Shown here piece by piece: positions 6,584 through 13,940 of a stretch of 17,680 bases of DNA. A model generated the notes under the pieces. The model was given only the letters and a program-made list of their open reading frames with translations, did no database searches and was not told the origin of the DNA. The DNA comes from CATOSK01 sp034423195. Its GTDB lineage: Bacteria; Chloroflexota; Dehalococcoidia; Lucifugimonadales; UBA3495. Made by a program: the position numbers and the translations under genes. The DNA lies in the NCBI GenBank assembly GCA_034423195.1, contig DAOUIZ010000069.1, forward strand, positions 1 to 17,680, read 5' to 3'. Each line of letters starts with the position of its first letter. The stretch's first letter is position 1.

Positions 6584-8371
6584 TCACGACGCCGATGTCG
6601 TCTGGTGCCGCCCGATGTACCCGATGATGACCTTCTGCAAAGTCCGGTCCCAGTCGAACCCGATTCGTATCGTCCGCCGCGGATCGAACCCGGTTCCCTT
6701 GCCGATGTGCTCCCCCAGCCAGATGATCCGCCCATTCACCCGCGTCGTGTAGGCATTTCGGTACAGGGCCATCGTGTTGTCGTGCTGGCTCGTCTTGTAC
6801 CACATCCCGCTGGCCTCCCGGCACGATACATCCAGATCCGGATTCGTCGCCAGGCCGATGCGCGAGTCGTAGTAGCTCGTCGCCAGCCATTCCAAAGCCC
6901 TCCAGACCTGCTCCGGCCACTTGAACGGATTATCCTCGATGGTGGACTCCGAGTTGCACTGGAACAGCAGGCGGTCCCGGAACCTCTCTGCCGCCAGTTC
7001 AACTGCCGCCTTCACATCCTCCAGGATGGGGAACTCCACCTCCTCGACAGAGCCGTCCTCCTTGTAGGCCAGGGCCAGGCGCAGACCCTCTCCCACGCTG
7101 CGGGTCTCGTACAACTGTTCCTTTAACGCCTTGACCTGCTGCTCCAGGTCGTCGTTTTCCTTGTCCAGATCCTGTATCTCCAGACGCATCAGCAGGTAGT
7201 CCTCAATCTGGCACGACGGCACTTCCTGGAACGCCTCTTCCCGCACCGCTCCCGTATTCGCCGAGGAGTGGTTCTGTTTGAGGGGATCGTTGGGGGAATC
7301 GTCGTGTTCCCCCGTCCCGTCCAGGACGAGGTTGGTCCCCTCTCCCGCCGCTGTCTTCTGCCGGACCGGCCCCACCCCGGAGCCTTCGTACGCAGCCATG
7401 AGCTGGTCCAGGGACTCCCCCGCAGAAGTGATGGCCGGCATCAGGTCCATCCGGCTTTTCGCCCTCTCCATCTCCTCTGAAGCCACCTCCGCCCGCTCGT
7501 GAATGGGTGCGTATTCCGCCAGCATTTCCTTGAGCCTTGCTGCCAGCCCATGTGCTTCCCCCAGGTCAACCCCATCCAGCAGGTTGGCAACGAACCACCG
7601 CTCGGCGTTCCACTGGAAGAACCCCGTCAGTTCCCCGTACTCCTCGCATATCTCCGCGAAGAGGTTGTCCACGGAGACAGCCAACTCCCGCTCCGACTTT
7701 TTGCCCTCGATGATCCCGGCGACACCCTCGGAGAAGCCGGGGATTATCTCTTCCCACGCCGCCGCATCGGCCGGCAGCCGCCTCAGCGCGTCCAGCGCGT
7801 CCTCCAGCAGCGAAGCTAATTGCCCGATTCCCGGTTCTCCCTGCTCGTCGGCGTCCAGCAGAAACGTTCCCGTCATCAGCTCCATCACCAGGATCGCCGC
7901 ATCCCCGTCCATCTCCGGGTGGTCTGCTGAGAACGCTGCCGCCGCTTCCGTCAAAGGATGGCTGCTCAGGCCCAAGCCTAGCTCTCCCCCGGAAAAATCA
8001 AGCTCCATGACCGGCACTCCGCAGCATTCCAGGTGCGAAGCTGCAACTTCCCGCAAATCTTCCTGGGATTCGTACCACACCCTAAACACGGCACCAGCCA
8101 AATGGTTATTTGCCTGTACGTCGCGGGTGACCATTGGATTCAGCTTGTATGGGGGAGCCGACGCGGCCGTCCCCGGCCTGAACCCAGGGACGGTGATGTA
8201 CTCGTTGACGGCCCTCCTCAAGCCGTCCCGAGCCTCAGTTGAAACCCGGTCCCTCCACGTCAATGCACGTTTCACCACTGCCTCTCGAAACTCCGGAGAC
8301 ATCTGGAACGACATCAAGCTGAAACTGATGGTTTCGTTGCTTCCCGACCGGTTGCCCGGGGTGCCTTGCAT
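6584..8371 (-). CDS. Unknown protein with coiled coil and conserved C-terminal domain
   Basis: A 595-residue soluble protein I cannot assign. Residues 1-330 are mainly helical and acidic (VMELMTGTFLLDADEQGE, ICEEYGELTGFFQWNAERWF). About 335-390 is polar and disordered-looking. About 393-425 is a coiled coil (LEIQDLDKENDDLEQQVKAL). The last 150 residues look like a compact domain: NPFKWPEQVWRALEWLA, then REASGMWYKTSQHDNTMA, then DPRRTIRIGFDWD and KVIIGYIGRH at the end. That ending resembles a C-terminal module I remember from actinobacterial and Chloroflexota coiled-coil proteins of unknown function. The frame is open upstream to a TTG at 8536, but the ATG at 8371 has AAGGAAG eight bases ahead and is preferred. 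No signal peptide or membrane segment is visible. It is monocistronic, convergent with the HyuA-type gene and divergent from DUF1800. Confidence 0.75.
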   Translation of the reverse strand: MQGTPGNRSGSNETISFSLMSFQMSPEFREAVVKRALTWRDRVSTEARDGLRRAVNEYITVPGFRPGTAASAPPYKLNPMVTRDVQANNHLAGAVFRVWYESQEDLREVAASHLECCGVPVMELDFSGGELGLGLSSHPLTEAAAAFSADHPEMDGDAAILVMELMTGTFLLDADEQGEPGIGQLASLLEDALDALRRLPADAAAWEEIIPGFSEGVAGIIEGKKSERELAVSVDNLFAEICEEYGELTGFFQWNAERWFVANLLDGVDLGEAHGLAARLKEMLAEYAPIHERAEVASEEMERAKSRMDLMPAITSAGESLDQLMAAYEGSGVGPVRQKTAAGEGTNLVLDGTGEHDDSPNDPLKQNHSSANTGAVREEAFQEVPSCQIEDYLLMRLEIQDLDKENDDLEQQVKALKEQLYETRSVGEGLRLALAYKEDGSVEEVEFPILEDVKAAVELAAERFRDRLLFQCNSESTIEDNPFKWPEQVWRALEWLATSYYDSRIGLATNPDLDVSCREASGMWYKTSQHDNTMALYRNAYTTRVNGRIIWLGEHIGKGTGFDPRRTIRIGFDWDRTLQKVIIGYIGRHQTTSAS

Positions 8372-8414
8372 CGCCGCAACTTCCTTAACCAGAATGGTGA
8401 TCCTGCATTCATCT

Positions 8415-8443
8415 ATCTTATGCGGGCCGCTTTGGCTGCGCAA
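8415..8443 (-). promoter_or_regulatory. Candidate promoter of the 595-residue protein gene
   Basis: On the minus strand TTGCGC (8443-8438), a 17-base spacer and TAAGAT (8420-8415) give a moderate sigma70 match. Predicted start is near 8408, leaving a leader of about 37 nt before the ATG at 8371. The spacing is ideal but the hexamers are only fair. Confidence 0.4.
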
Positions 8444-8538
8444 ACCCGGAGGGTCCTCCCGGTAACAAACCGGGGGACAGCCAATAGCCGCTCCTCGGCC
8501 GGTCCTCAAAACCCCTCCAAGTGAAACTTGGCGCAATC

Positions 8539-8567
8539 TTGACGCGAATTATCGCCGGGAATATCAT
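8539..8567 (+). promoter_or_regulatory. Sigma70-type promoter of the DUF1800-DUF1501-NHL operon
   Basis: TTGACG (8539-8544, five of six), a 17-base spacer and TATCAT (8562-8567, five of six). Predicted start is near 8574, which puts the DUF1800 ATG about 270 nt downstream. Confidence 0.6.
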
Positions 8568-8597
8568 GGTGCCGTCGCCTTTATGTGAGGACGCGAA

Positions 8598-8635
8598 CGC
8601 CCTGTTATCGGCTCGGAATTCCCGAATCCAGGGCG
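8598..8635 (+). other. Stem-loop in the DUF1800 operon leader
   Basis: CGCCCTG (8598-8604) pairs with CAGGGCG (8629-8635). Inside, TCGG (8613-8616) can pair with CCGA (8622-8625) around an AATTC loop. It starts about 25 nt after the predicted transcription start and is not followed by a T run. A regulatory or stabilising leader structure is possible. Confidence 0.4.
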
Positions 8636-8844
8636 GCTATCACCTCAACATAAAGGAGGCGTGGTAGGAAACCGTAACGGCAAGCGACCCCAGAGAGCCA
8701 GGCACGACCCCAACGGAGCCTGCAAGCAGTCTTGGACAAGTCACCTTAATTGGCGACGGAGCAGGCGGCCCCTTTTGGGACAAAGCGGCCCCGGAGGGGG
8801 AAACTAAAGCAACCCTAGGAACCCGAACTTTAAGGAGGAAAGGA

Positions 8845-10251
8845 ATGGCAGACAAGGACATCGCATTAATGGCCCACCTGATGCGCCGTGCCGGGTTTGG
8901 CGCGACGTACGAGGAACTTGAGGCCCGTGCCGCTAGAGGCTACGAGGCCACCGTGGAAGAACTGGTCAACCCCGAGAGTCAGCCCGAAATCGAGCGCGAC
9001 ATCCTGATGCGCTATCAGCCGCAGTGGGTTTCTCAGGCCGGTTTGGAGGGTCAGCAGGAGGAGTGGACCTTCCGCATGATCAACACCAAGCGGCCGCTGG
9101 AGGAGAAGATCGCCCTCTTCTGGCACCAGATATTCTGCACCGGCCACGCCAAGTGCGAGTACCCCAGGCAGCAGCAGATCGAGTTTGACATGTTCCGCAC
9201 CATGGGAATGGGCAGCTTCGAGGACCTGCTCATGGGCCTCTCCCAGGACCCCGCTATGGTGTTCTACCTGGACAACTGCATGAGCCACAAGGACGCCATC
9301 AACGAGAACTGGGGCCGCGAGCTTCTCGAACTCTTCTCGATGGGCGTCGGCATGGACGGCCAGGCCAACTACTCCGAGGACGACGTAAAGGAGTGCGCCC
9401 GCGCCTTCACCGGCTGGACCGTGACCAACTCCGTCCCCCGCTACCCCTACGGCAAGTACGAGGCCGCCTTCATCTACGACCCCTCGGACCACGACTACGG
9501 CGAAAAGACCTTCCTGGGCGAGACCGGGAACTTCAACGGCGAGGACGTGGTGCGTATCATTGCCCGGCAGCCCGGCACGGCCCGCTTCGTCTCCCGCCAC
9601 CTCTACAACTTCTTCGTGGCCGACGAGCCCCAGGTTCCGGCCTGGCAGAACACGCCGCCCCGGGACCCCGAAGCCATCAAGATGCTCGAGGACGAGTACT
9701 TCCGCTCCGGCTACGACATCCGCTCCATGCTGCGGGTGCTGTTCAACAGCGACTTCTTCAAGAATTCCCGCTTCACCAAGGTGAAGAGCCCCACCGAGAC
9801 CGTGGTCGGCACCATGAGGCTTGTCGAAGACTTCGACACCCCCAGGCCGGGCCTCAACGCTATGGCCCTAACCATTCGCTACATGGGTCAGGACCTGCTC
9901 AACCCGCCGACGGTGGAAGGATGGCACACTGGCCGCGAGTGGATCGATAGCGGCACCCTGGTCGAGCGCATCAACTTCACCGCCGATGCCGTCGGTGACA
10001 CCAGCCACCGGGGAGTCCAGGCCATCATCAACCGCCTGGCGTCCCAGGGCGACATCCTCTCTCCCGAGCAGTTGGTTGACGGCTGCCTGGAACAGCTGGG
10101 TGCCTATGAGTTGGCCGAGGTCACTCGGAACGAGCTGGTTGAACTGGCCCGTAGCGAAGGCGAACTCCGCACCGGCGCCGATGATTTCGGTCAGCGCGTC
10201 AGCCAGATGCTCCAGTCCATCGTTGCCACCACCGAATACCTTTTCGCGTAG
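8845..10251 (+). CDS. DUF1800 family protein
   Basis: 468 residues. Family signatures in order: AHLMRRAGFGAT (10-21), LFWHQIF (91-97), MVFYLDN (138-144), NENWGRELLELFSMGVG (154-170), ARAFTGW (185-191), FVSRHLYNFF (248-257) and NPPTVEGWHTGREWI (353-367). These define DUF1800, of unknown biochemical role and almost always encoded next to DUF1501, as here. Many family members are exported. This one starts directly with MADKDIALMAHLMRRAG and shows no signal peptide; the start is fixed by AAGGAGGAAAGGA just before the ATG. Length is near the usual 450-550. It is the first gene of an operon of at least three genes behind a long leader. Confidence 0.92.
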   Translation: MADKDIALMAHLMRRAGFGATYEELEARAARGYEATVEELVNPESQPEIERDILMRYQPQWVSQAGLEGQQEEWTFRMINTKRPLEEKIALFWHQIFCTGHAKCEYPRQQQIEFDMFRTMGMGSFEDLLMGLSQDPAMVFYLDNCMSHKDAINENWGRELLELFSMGVGMDGQANYSEDDVKECARAFTGWTVTNSVPRYPYGKYEAAFIYDPSDHDYGEKTFLGETGNFNGEDVVRIIARQPGTARFVSRHLYNFFVADEPQVPAWQNTPPRDPEAIKMLEDEYFRSGYDIRSMLRVLFNSDFFKNSRFTKVKSPTETVVGTMRLVEDFDTPRPGLNAMALTIRYMGQDLLNPPTVEGWHTGREWIDSGTLVERINFTADAVGDTSHRGVQAIINRLASQGDILSPEQLVDGCLEQLGAYELAEVTRNELVELARSEGELRTGADDFGQRVSQMLQSIVATTEYLFA

Positions 10252-10266
10252 ACTTAGACGAAGCTG

Positions 10267-10296
10267 CCCTGCGGGCCTTTTGAATGGTTCGCAGGG
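10267..10296 (+). other. Stem-loop between DUF1800 and DUF1501
   Basis: CCCTGCGGGCC pairs with GGTTCGCAGGG: eleven pairs including two G-U, with the eight-base loop TTTTGAAT. It lies 15 bases after the DUF1800 stop and 20 bases before the AAGGAGG of the next gene. With no T run after the stem it is more likely a stabilising or processing element between the two cistrons than a terminator. Confidence 0.5.
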
Positions 10297-10329
10297 GTGG
10301 TAACCCTGACCTTCATAAGGAGGAAAGAA

Positions 10330-11463
10330 ATGACTTCCACCAAGAAAGACCCGGTGCTGGTGGTCCTCCAGTTGTCCGGGGGCAACGATGCCCTGAACAC
10401 CATCGTACCCTACGGCGACCCCCTTTACCTGGACAACCGGCCCAACGTCAGGATCCCCATCGACCAGGTCCTGCCCATCAACGACAACATTGGCTTCAAC
10501 CCCGCCATGGGCCCGGTGAAGCGGCTGTACGATGACGGCAAGGTTGCCATCATCCAGGGCGTGGGCTACCCCACTCCCAGCCGTTCCCACTTCCGTTCCA
10601 TGGACATCTGGCACACCTGCGAACCGGAAAAGGTCGGCGATGAAGGCTGGCTGGGCCGCGCCATCAAGGATATCGACCCCAACAAGGAAAACGTGCTCAC
10701 CGGCGTCAACTTCGGGCGCGGCCTTCCCCGTTCCCTGGTCGCCCCCGGAGTACCCGTCGCCTCCGTCGGCAACCTGGAGACCTACGGTGTGCTGACCGGA
10801 ATCGAGGTCGAAGAGCAGCGGGCCAAGGCCCTTGATGTCTTCTCCCGTGTCTACTCTCCCATGATCGGCCAGGGCCCGGTGCTGGACTACTTCGCCCAGA
10901 CCGGCCTGGACGCTCTCGAAGGCGCTGACATCCTCAGCACCGCCCCCGCCATGTACTCCTCCAGCGTGGAGTACGGCGGCGACGTTGTCGGCCAGTACAT
11001 GAAGAATATCGCCCAGGTCCACCTGGCCAACTTCGGCACCCGGGTCCTGTACACCACGGCCCCCTACAACAGCTTCGACACCCATGCCGGCGAGCTGATG
11101 AACCACACCCGGCTGTGGAACGAGACCTCCAACGCCATCGCCGACTTCTACGACGATCTCAAGGAGCACAATGCCTCCGACAACGTAGTCCTGCTGGTCT
11201 TCACCGAGTTTGGCCGCCGCGTCCACGACAACGGCTCCGGCACCGACCACGGTTCCGGCGGCATCGCCTTCGTCGTCGGCGACGCGGTCAAGGGCGGTCT
11301 CTACGGTGAGTACCCCTCACTGGAGGAGAACAAGCTGCTGGAGGGCGACCTCCACTTCAACAATGACTTCCGCGGCCTCTATTCCGCCCTATTGGAGAAG
11401 TGGATGGGTCTGGATGCTCAGCCCATCGTCAACGGCTCCTTCGAGCAGATGGATTTTATCTAG
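10330..11463 (+). CDS. DUF1501 family protein
   Basis: 377 residues with the DUF1501 layout, related to the sulfatase/alkaline-phosphatase-like fold. LVVLQLSGGNDALNTIVPYG (residues 11-30) is the family opening. SHFRSMDIWHT (86-96), SFDTHAGE (248-255), FTEFGRRVHDNGSGTDHG (291-308) and KGGLYGEYPSL (321-331) follow. D20, D250, H252, E293, D306 and H307 are the likely metal or phosphate-site residues by position. Family members usually carry a twin-arginine signal of 25-40 residues. Here the family domain begins at about residue 9, so the protein appears cytoplasmic. AAGGAGG six bases before the ATG fixes the start; an in-frame GTG at 10297 lacks such a site. The partner DUF1800 is 78 bases upstream and an NHL protein follows. 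Enzymatic function is not established. Confidence 0.92.
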   Translation: MTSTKKDPVLVVLQLSGGNDALNTIVPYGDPLYLDNRPNVRIPIDQVLPINDNIGFNPAMGPVKRLYDDGKVAIIQGVGYPTPSRSHFRSMDIWHTCEPEKVGDEGWLGRAIKDIDPNKENVLTGVNFGRGLPRSLVAPGVPVASVGNLETYGVLTGIEVEEQRAKALDVFSRVYSPMIGQGPVLDYFAQTGLDALEGADILSTAPAMYSSSVEYGGDVVGQYMKNIAQVHLANFGTRVLYTTAPYNSFDTHAGELMNHTRLWNETSNAIADFYDDLKEHNASDNVVLLVFTEFGRRVHDNGSGTDHGSGGIAFVVGDAVKGGLYGEYPSLEENKLLEGDLHFNNDFRGLYSALLEKWMGLDAQPIVNGSFEQMDFI

Positions 11464-11545
11464 GCAATATCTGGACTAACGAGGGCGGCAGTCGCCAGGC
11501 AACCCGCACGAGCGGCGCCGCCCCAACCAATAATGAGGTGAATGT

Positions 11546-12583
11546 ATGGTCACCACTCCAGCGCGAATATCCCACGTACAGCTCCAGTACAGCCACACCA
11601 TCGGCCGCGGTGAGCAGTTCGGACCGGGCTTTACCTACCCGATTCACCTGGCCCGGGCCGACGACGACCTGATCTACGTCGTCTGCCGCTCCTCCGAGTA
11701 CCGCCCCGAGGGTACCCGCATCACCGTATGCACCACCGATGAGGAATACGTCAACGCCTTCGCCCGCGGCGTCCCCCAGCAGGGACCCCACGAGTACAAC
11801 TTCGAGGACGGCTCCCTCGTCTGGCCCACCTGCGTGGCCATCGCCGGCAACGGCGACGTCTTCATCGCCGATGAGTGGCTCAACCGCATCTCCATCTTTT
11901 CCCGCGATGGCGAGTACCTCGGCAAGTGGGAAGAGAGGACCGGCAGCGGCGATGGAGAGCTTAGCCACCCCTCCGGCATTGCCTTCGACGCCGACGACAA
12001 CGTTTACGTCGTGGACAGCCACAACCACCGGGTACAGAAATTCACCCGCGACGGCCAGTACCTGTCCCAGTTCGGCAGCCTTGGCGACGGCGACGGCGAG
12101 TTGAACATGCCCTGGGGCATCGACATCGACAACCAGGGCAACATCTTCGTCGCCGACTGGCGCAACGACCGCATCCAGAAGTTCGATGCCAACGGCCGCT
12201 TCCTGATGAAGTGCGGCTCCTCCGGCGACGGGGACGGACAGCTCAATCGTCCCACCGACGTGGCGGTGGACCAGGACGGCATCATCTACGTCGCCGACTG
12301 GCTCAACAACCGCCTGGTGGTCTTCGACCCGGACGGCAACTTCGCTGCGGCCAAGACCGGCGACGCCGGCATCTCCAAGTGGGCCAAGGATAAGCTCGAC
12401 GCCAACCCCGAAATGTGGGGCGAGCGCGAGCGGGCCCAGGGACTCGAACGCGAGAAGGACTTCTGGGCTCCCAGCGGCGTGGTCGTGGACGACACCAACA
12501 CCGTCTACGTCTGCGAGGGTCCCCGCAACCGCATCCAGGTCTACCGCAAGCAGCCCGCCACCTTCATGGGCCCCCGGTTGTAA
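11546..12583 (+). CDS. NHL-repeat six-bladed beta-propeller protein
   Basis: 345 residues with clear NHL repeats. Blades lie at about 29-65 (degenerate), 91-128, 139-175, 186-222, 233-268 and 307-345. The core consensus 'P-giavd-dgniyVaD--NnRiqkF--dG-fl' recurs, for example HPSGIAFDADDNVYVVDSHN and MPWGIDIDNQGNIFVADWRN. A charged, helix-prone insert (about 272-305) separates blades five and six. Linkers are rich in GDGDGEL/GDGDGQL, possible calcium-binding or turn segments. NHL propellers bind ligands, proteins or RNA, and a few are lyases or lactonases; no catalytic set is evident here. No signal peptide is visible, although many bacterial homologues are secreted. GAGGTGA sits just before the ATG. 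The gene is the last in the DUF1800-DUF1501 operon, followed by a terminator. Confidence 0.9.
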   Translation: MVTTPARISHVQLQYSHTIGRGEQFGPGFTYPIHLARADDDLIYVVCRSSEYRPEGTRITVCTTDEEYVNAFARGVPQQGPHEYNFEDGSLVWPTCVAIAGNGDVFIADEWLNRISIFSRDGEYLGKWEERTGSGDGELSHPSGIAFDADDNVYVVDSHNHRVQKFTRDGQYLSQFGSLGDGDGELNMPWGIDIDNQGNIFVADWRNDRIQKFDANGRFLMKCGSSGDGDGQLNRPTDVAVDQDGIIYVADWLNNRLVVFDPDGNFAAAKTGDAGISKWAKDKLDANPEMWGERERAQGLEREKDFWAPSGVVVDDTNTVYVCEGPRNRIQVYRKQPATFMGPRL

Positions 12584-12609
12584 ACGGCGAACGGAATAGA
12601 CCTCAAGGG

Positions 12610-12645
12610 AAGGCCTCCGAGTTATCGGGGGCCTTCTTGGTTGCA
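12610..12645 (+). terminator. Intrinsic-type terminator after the NHL gene
   Basis: An 11-bp stem AAGGCCTCCGA / TCGGGGGCCTT (one G-U pair) with loop GTTA, 26 bases after the stop codon, followed by CTTGGTTG. The T tract is short and interrupted by GG, so termination may be partial or factor-assisted. Confidence 0.7.
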
Positions 12646-12676
12646 GTGGCACGGAGCCTTTTGGGTTCGCTGTACA

Positions 12677-13102
12677 ATGAAGCCGCCGCCCAACTATACT
12701 GATCACGCGTTGGTCAGAGGTCACGAGACCTCCTACCTGGTAGCCTTCGTCCTGTTGGTTACGGCCTTCATGCCCGCAGCCGTCTGGTACGAGGTCTGGT
12801 ATCAAACTGGCAATACCCTTCTGGAAACTGTCGCCGCCGTAATTCTGTGGACAGGATCGGCCATCGCGCTGGCGGTGGCCATCCTTGCCTACCGGGAGGC
12901 AATAATGGTATTCGCCGAAAGATATAGGACAAGACGCTACAAGGAAGGCCGGGAGGAAGGCCGGGAAGAGGGTCGGGCCGAGGAACGCCGCGAACGGGAC
13001 GCCCAATGGGAAGCCTGGCTCAAGCGCCGCGACCAGGCCCTGGCCAACAACCAGCCCTTCGATGAGCCTCCCCCTTCGGCCCGCCCCGCTGCCGACCCAT
13101 AA
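12677..13102 (+). CDS. Small two-helix membrane protein with charged repeat tail
   Basis: 141 residues from the ATG at 12677. Two hydrophobic segments at about 19-39 (YLVAFVLLVTAFMPAAVWYE) and 49-72 (LLETVAAVILWTGSAIALAV) should span the membrane. The cytoplasmic part begins with a basic stretch (RYRTRRYK) and continues as KEGREEGREEGRAEERRE, a short EEGR tandem repeat likely to be a helical charged rod, then a Pro-rich end. The repeat is visible in the DNA as GGAAGGCCGGGA-like units near 12941-12985. An in-frame TTG at 12641 would overlap the terminator loop region and has no ribosome binding site, so the ATG is preferred, although no strong site precedes it either. No family recognised. It is followed after 32 bases by the MqnA-like gene. 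Confidence 0.7.
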   Translation: MKPPPNYTDHALVRGHETSYLVAFVLLVTAFMPAAVWYEVWYQTGNTLLETVAAVILWTGSAIALAVAILAYREAIMVFAERYRTRRYKEGREEGREEGRAEERRERDAQWEAWLKRRDQALANNQPFDEPPPSARPAADP

Positions 13103-13134
13103 ACGGAGCGTAAGTTCAAGGAGCCGCATTAAAC

Positions 13135-13884
13135 ATGCCCGCCAGGGTAGCCCAGATACCCAACCTGGAATGCGAGGCGTTCTACTATGACATGGAACGC
13201 CGTGGCATCGAGTTTGTCCGGCTTGAACCCAACGCCGTCGCTGCGGCCCTGGATGCCGGAGAAATCGATGCTGGCCCGGTTCCCTTGGTGGACATTCCCC
13301 ACATGGAGGACCGCGCCGCCCCCGTCCACGGCTTCTGCGTGGCTTCGGTGACCACCTCGGCCTTTAGCCTCCTCTACTCTAGGGAACCCATCGAAACGTC
13401 GGGGAACCTGCGTATCGCCGTCGGAAGCGTCGACTCCGCCTCCGTCGCTCTTCTGCGCGTTCTGCTGGAGCAGAAACACGGTGTTTGCCCGGAAGCCTTC
13501 GTCGGCGAGCAGGACGAACACGAAGCCGTCCTTCTGACCGGCAATTCCGCCTTGCGCCGCCGCCGCGGCAATCGAGGATACCCCCACCGCTATGACCTTG
13601 GCGGGGAATGGAACTCGTGGACCGGCCTCCCCTTCGTCTTCTCCCGCTGGATGATGTCCAAGGACATGGAGCGGCAGGACCGGGTCGTCCTTGAGGACGC
13701 CCTCTTCGTCGGGCAGGAAGACTGGATCAACAACCTCTACAAGGCCACCGGACCCCGTGACGACCTCTTCATGCTTCCCCGCGAAGTCCTGGAATATGTG
13801 CAGGGCCTTCGCTTCTTTACCGGCGTCCCCGAGGAACGCTCCATCACCCTGTTCAGAGAAAAGCTCGCCCTCCTGAAGGACTGA
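13135..13884 (+). CDS. MqnA/MqnD/SBP family protein
   Basis: 249 residues. The fold is that of the menaquinone-biosynthesis/periplasmic-binding-like family. IPNLECEAFYYDM (8-20) is the first ligand-binding loop, LDAGEIDAGPVPLVDI (39-54) follows, then LRIAVGSVDSASVALLRVLL (92-111), LLTGNSALR (133-141) and DLGGEWNSWTGLPFVFSRW (154-172). The last motif is nearly diagnostic (DLG--W---TGLPFVFA-W). MqnA is chorismate dehydratase and MqnD a cyclase in the futalosine pathway. N10 sits where MqnA carries its important Asn, which would allow chorismate dehydratase activity. No other mqn gene is nearby, no signal peptide is seen, and a ligand-binding role outside menaquinone synthesis is equally possible. 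AAGGAG lies 11 bases before the ATG. It converges with the LLM gene. Confidence 0.82.
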   Translation: MPARVAQIPNLECEAFYYDMERRGIEFVRLEPNAVAAALDAGEIDAGPVPLVDIPHMEDRAAPVHGFCVASVTTSAFSLLYSREPIETSGNLRIAVGSVDSASVALLRVLLEQKHGVCPEAFVGEQDEHEAVLLTGNSALRRRRGNRGYPHRYDLGGEWNSWTGLPFVFSRWMMSKDMERQDRVVLEDALFVGQEDWINNLYKATGPRDDLFMLPREVLEYVQGLRFFTGVPEERSITLFREKLALLKD

Positions 13885-13940
13885 CTGGCTATTGGTTTTC
13901 CGCCCGGGATAACCCTCCCCCAACCCTCGCCGCAAGCCTC

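Larger units (their letters stand above)
8372..8844. other. Divergent intergenic region and long 5' leader of the DUF1800 operon
   Basis: About 470 bases between divergent genes. The left part holds the candidate minus-strand promoter and the middle a strong plus-strand promoter. From about 8574 to 8844 lies a leader of roughly 270 nt. It contains a stem-loop at 8598-8635, an orphan AAAGGAGG at 8652-8659 and a direct repeat GCGGCCCC (8765 and 8785). I recognise no known riboswitch class in it. Confidence 0.5.

Noticed and set aside
8372..8536. N-terminal extension of the 595-residue protein to a TTG at 8536
   Set aside because: The extension covers the candidate promoter and is Arg/Pro/Cys-rich, while the ATG at 8371 has AAGGAAG at good spacing.
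8574..8844. Known riboswitch or T-box in the long leader
   Set aside because: I could not match the sequence to the conserved cores of classes I know (for example cobalamin, SAM, TPP, c-di-GMP or T-box).
9868..11250. A 460-residue minus-strand open frame opposite DUF1800/DUF1501
   Set aside because: Shadow of strong third-position GC bias; low-complexity translation, while the plus strand encodes recognised domains.
11456..13129. A 557-residue minus-strand open frame opposite the NHL and membrane protein genes
   Set aside because: It is antisense to clear NHL repeats, and its apparent repeats simply mirror them.
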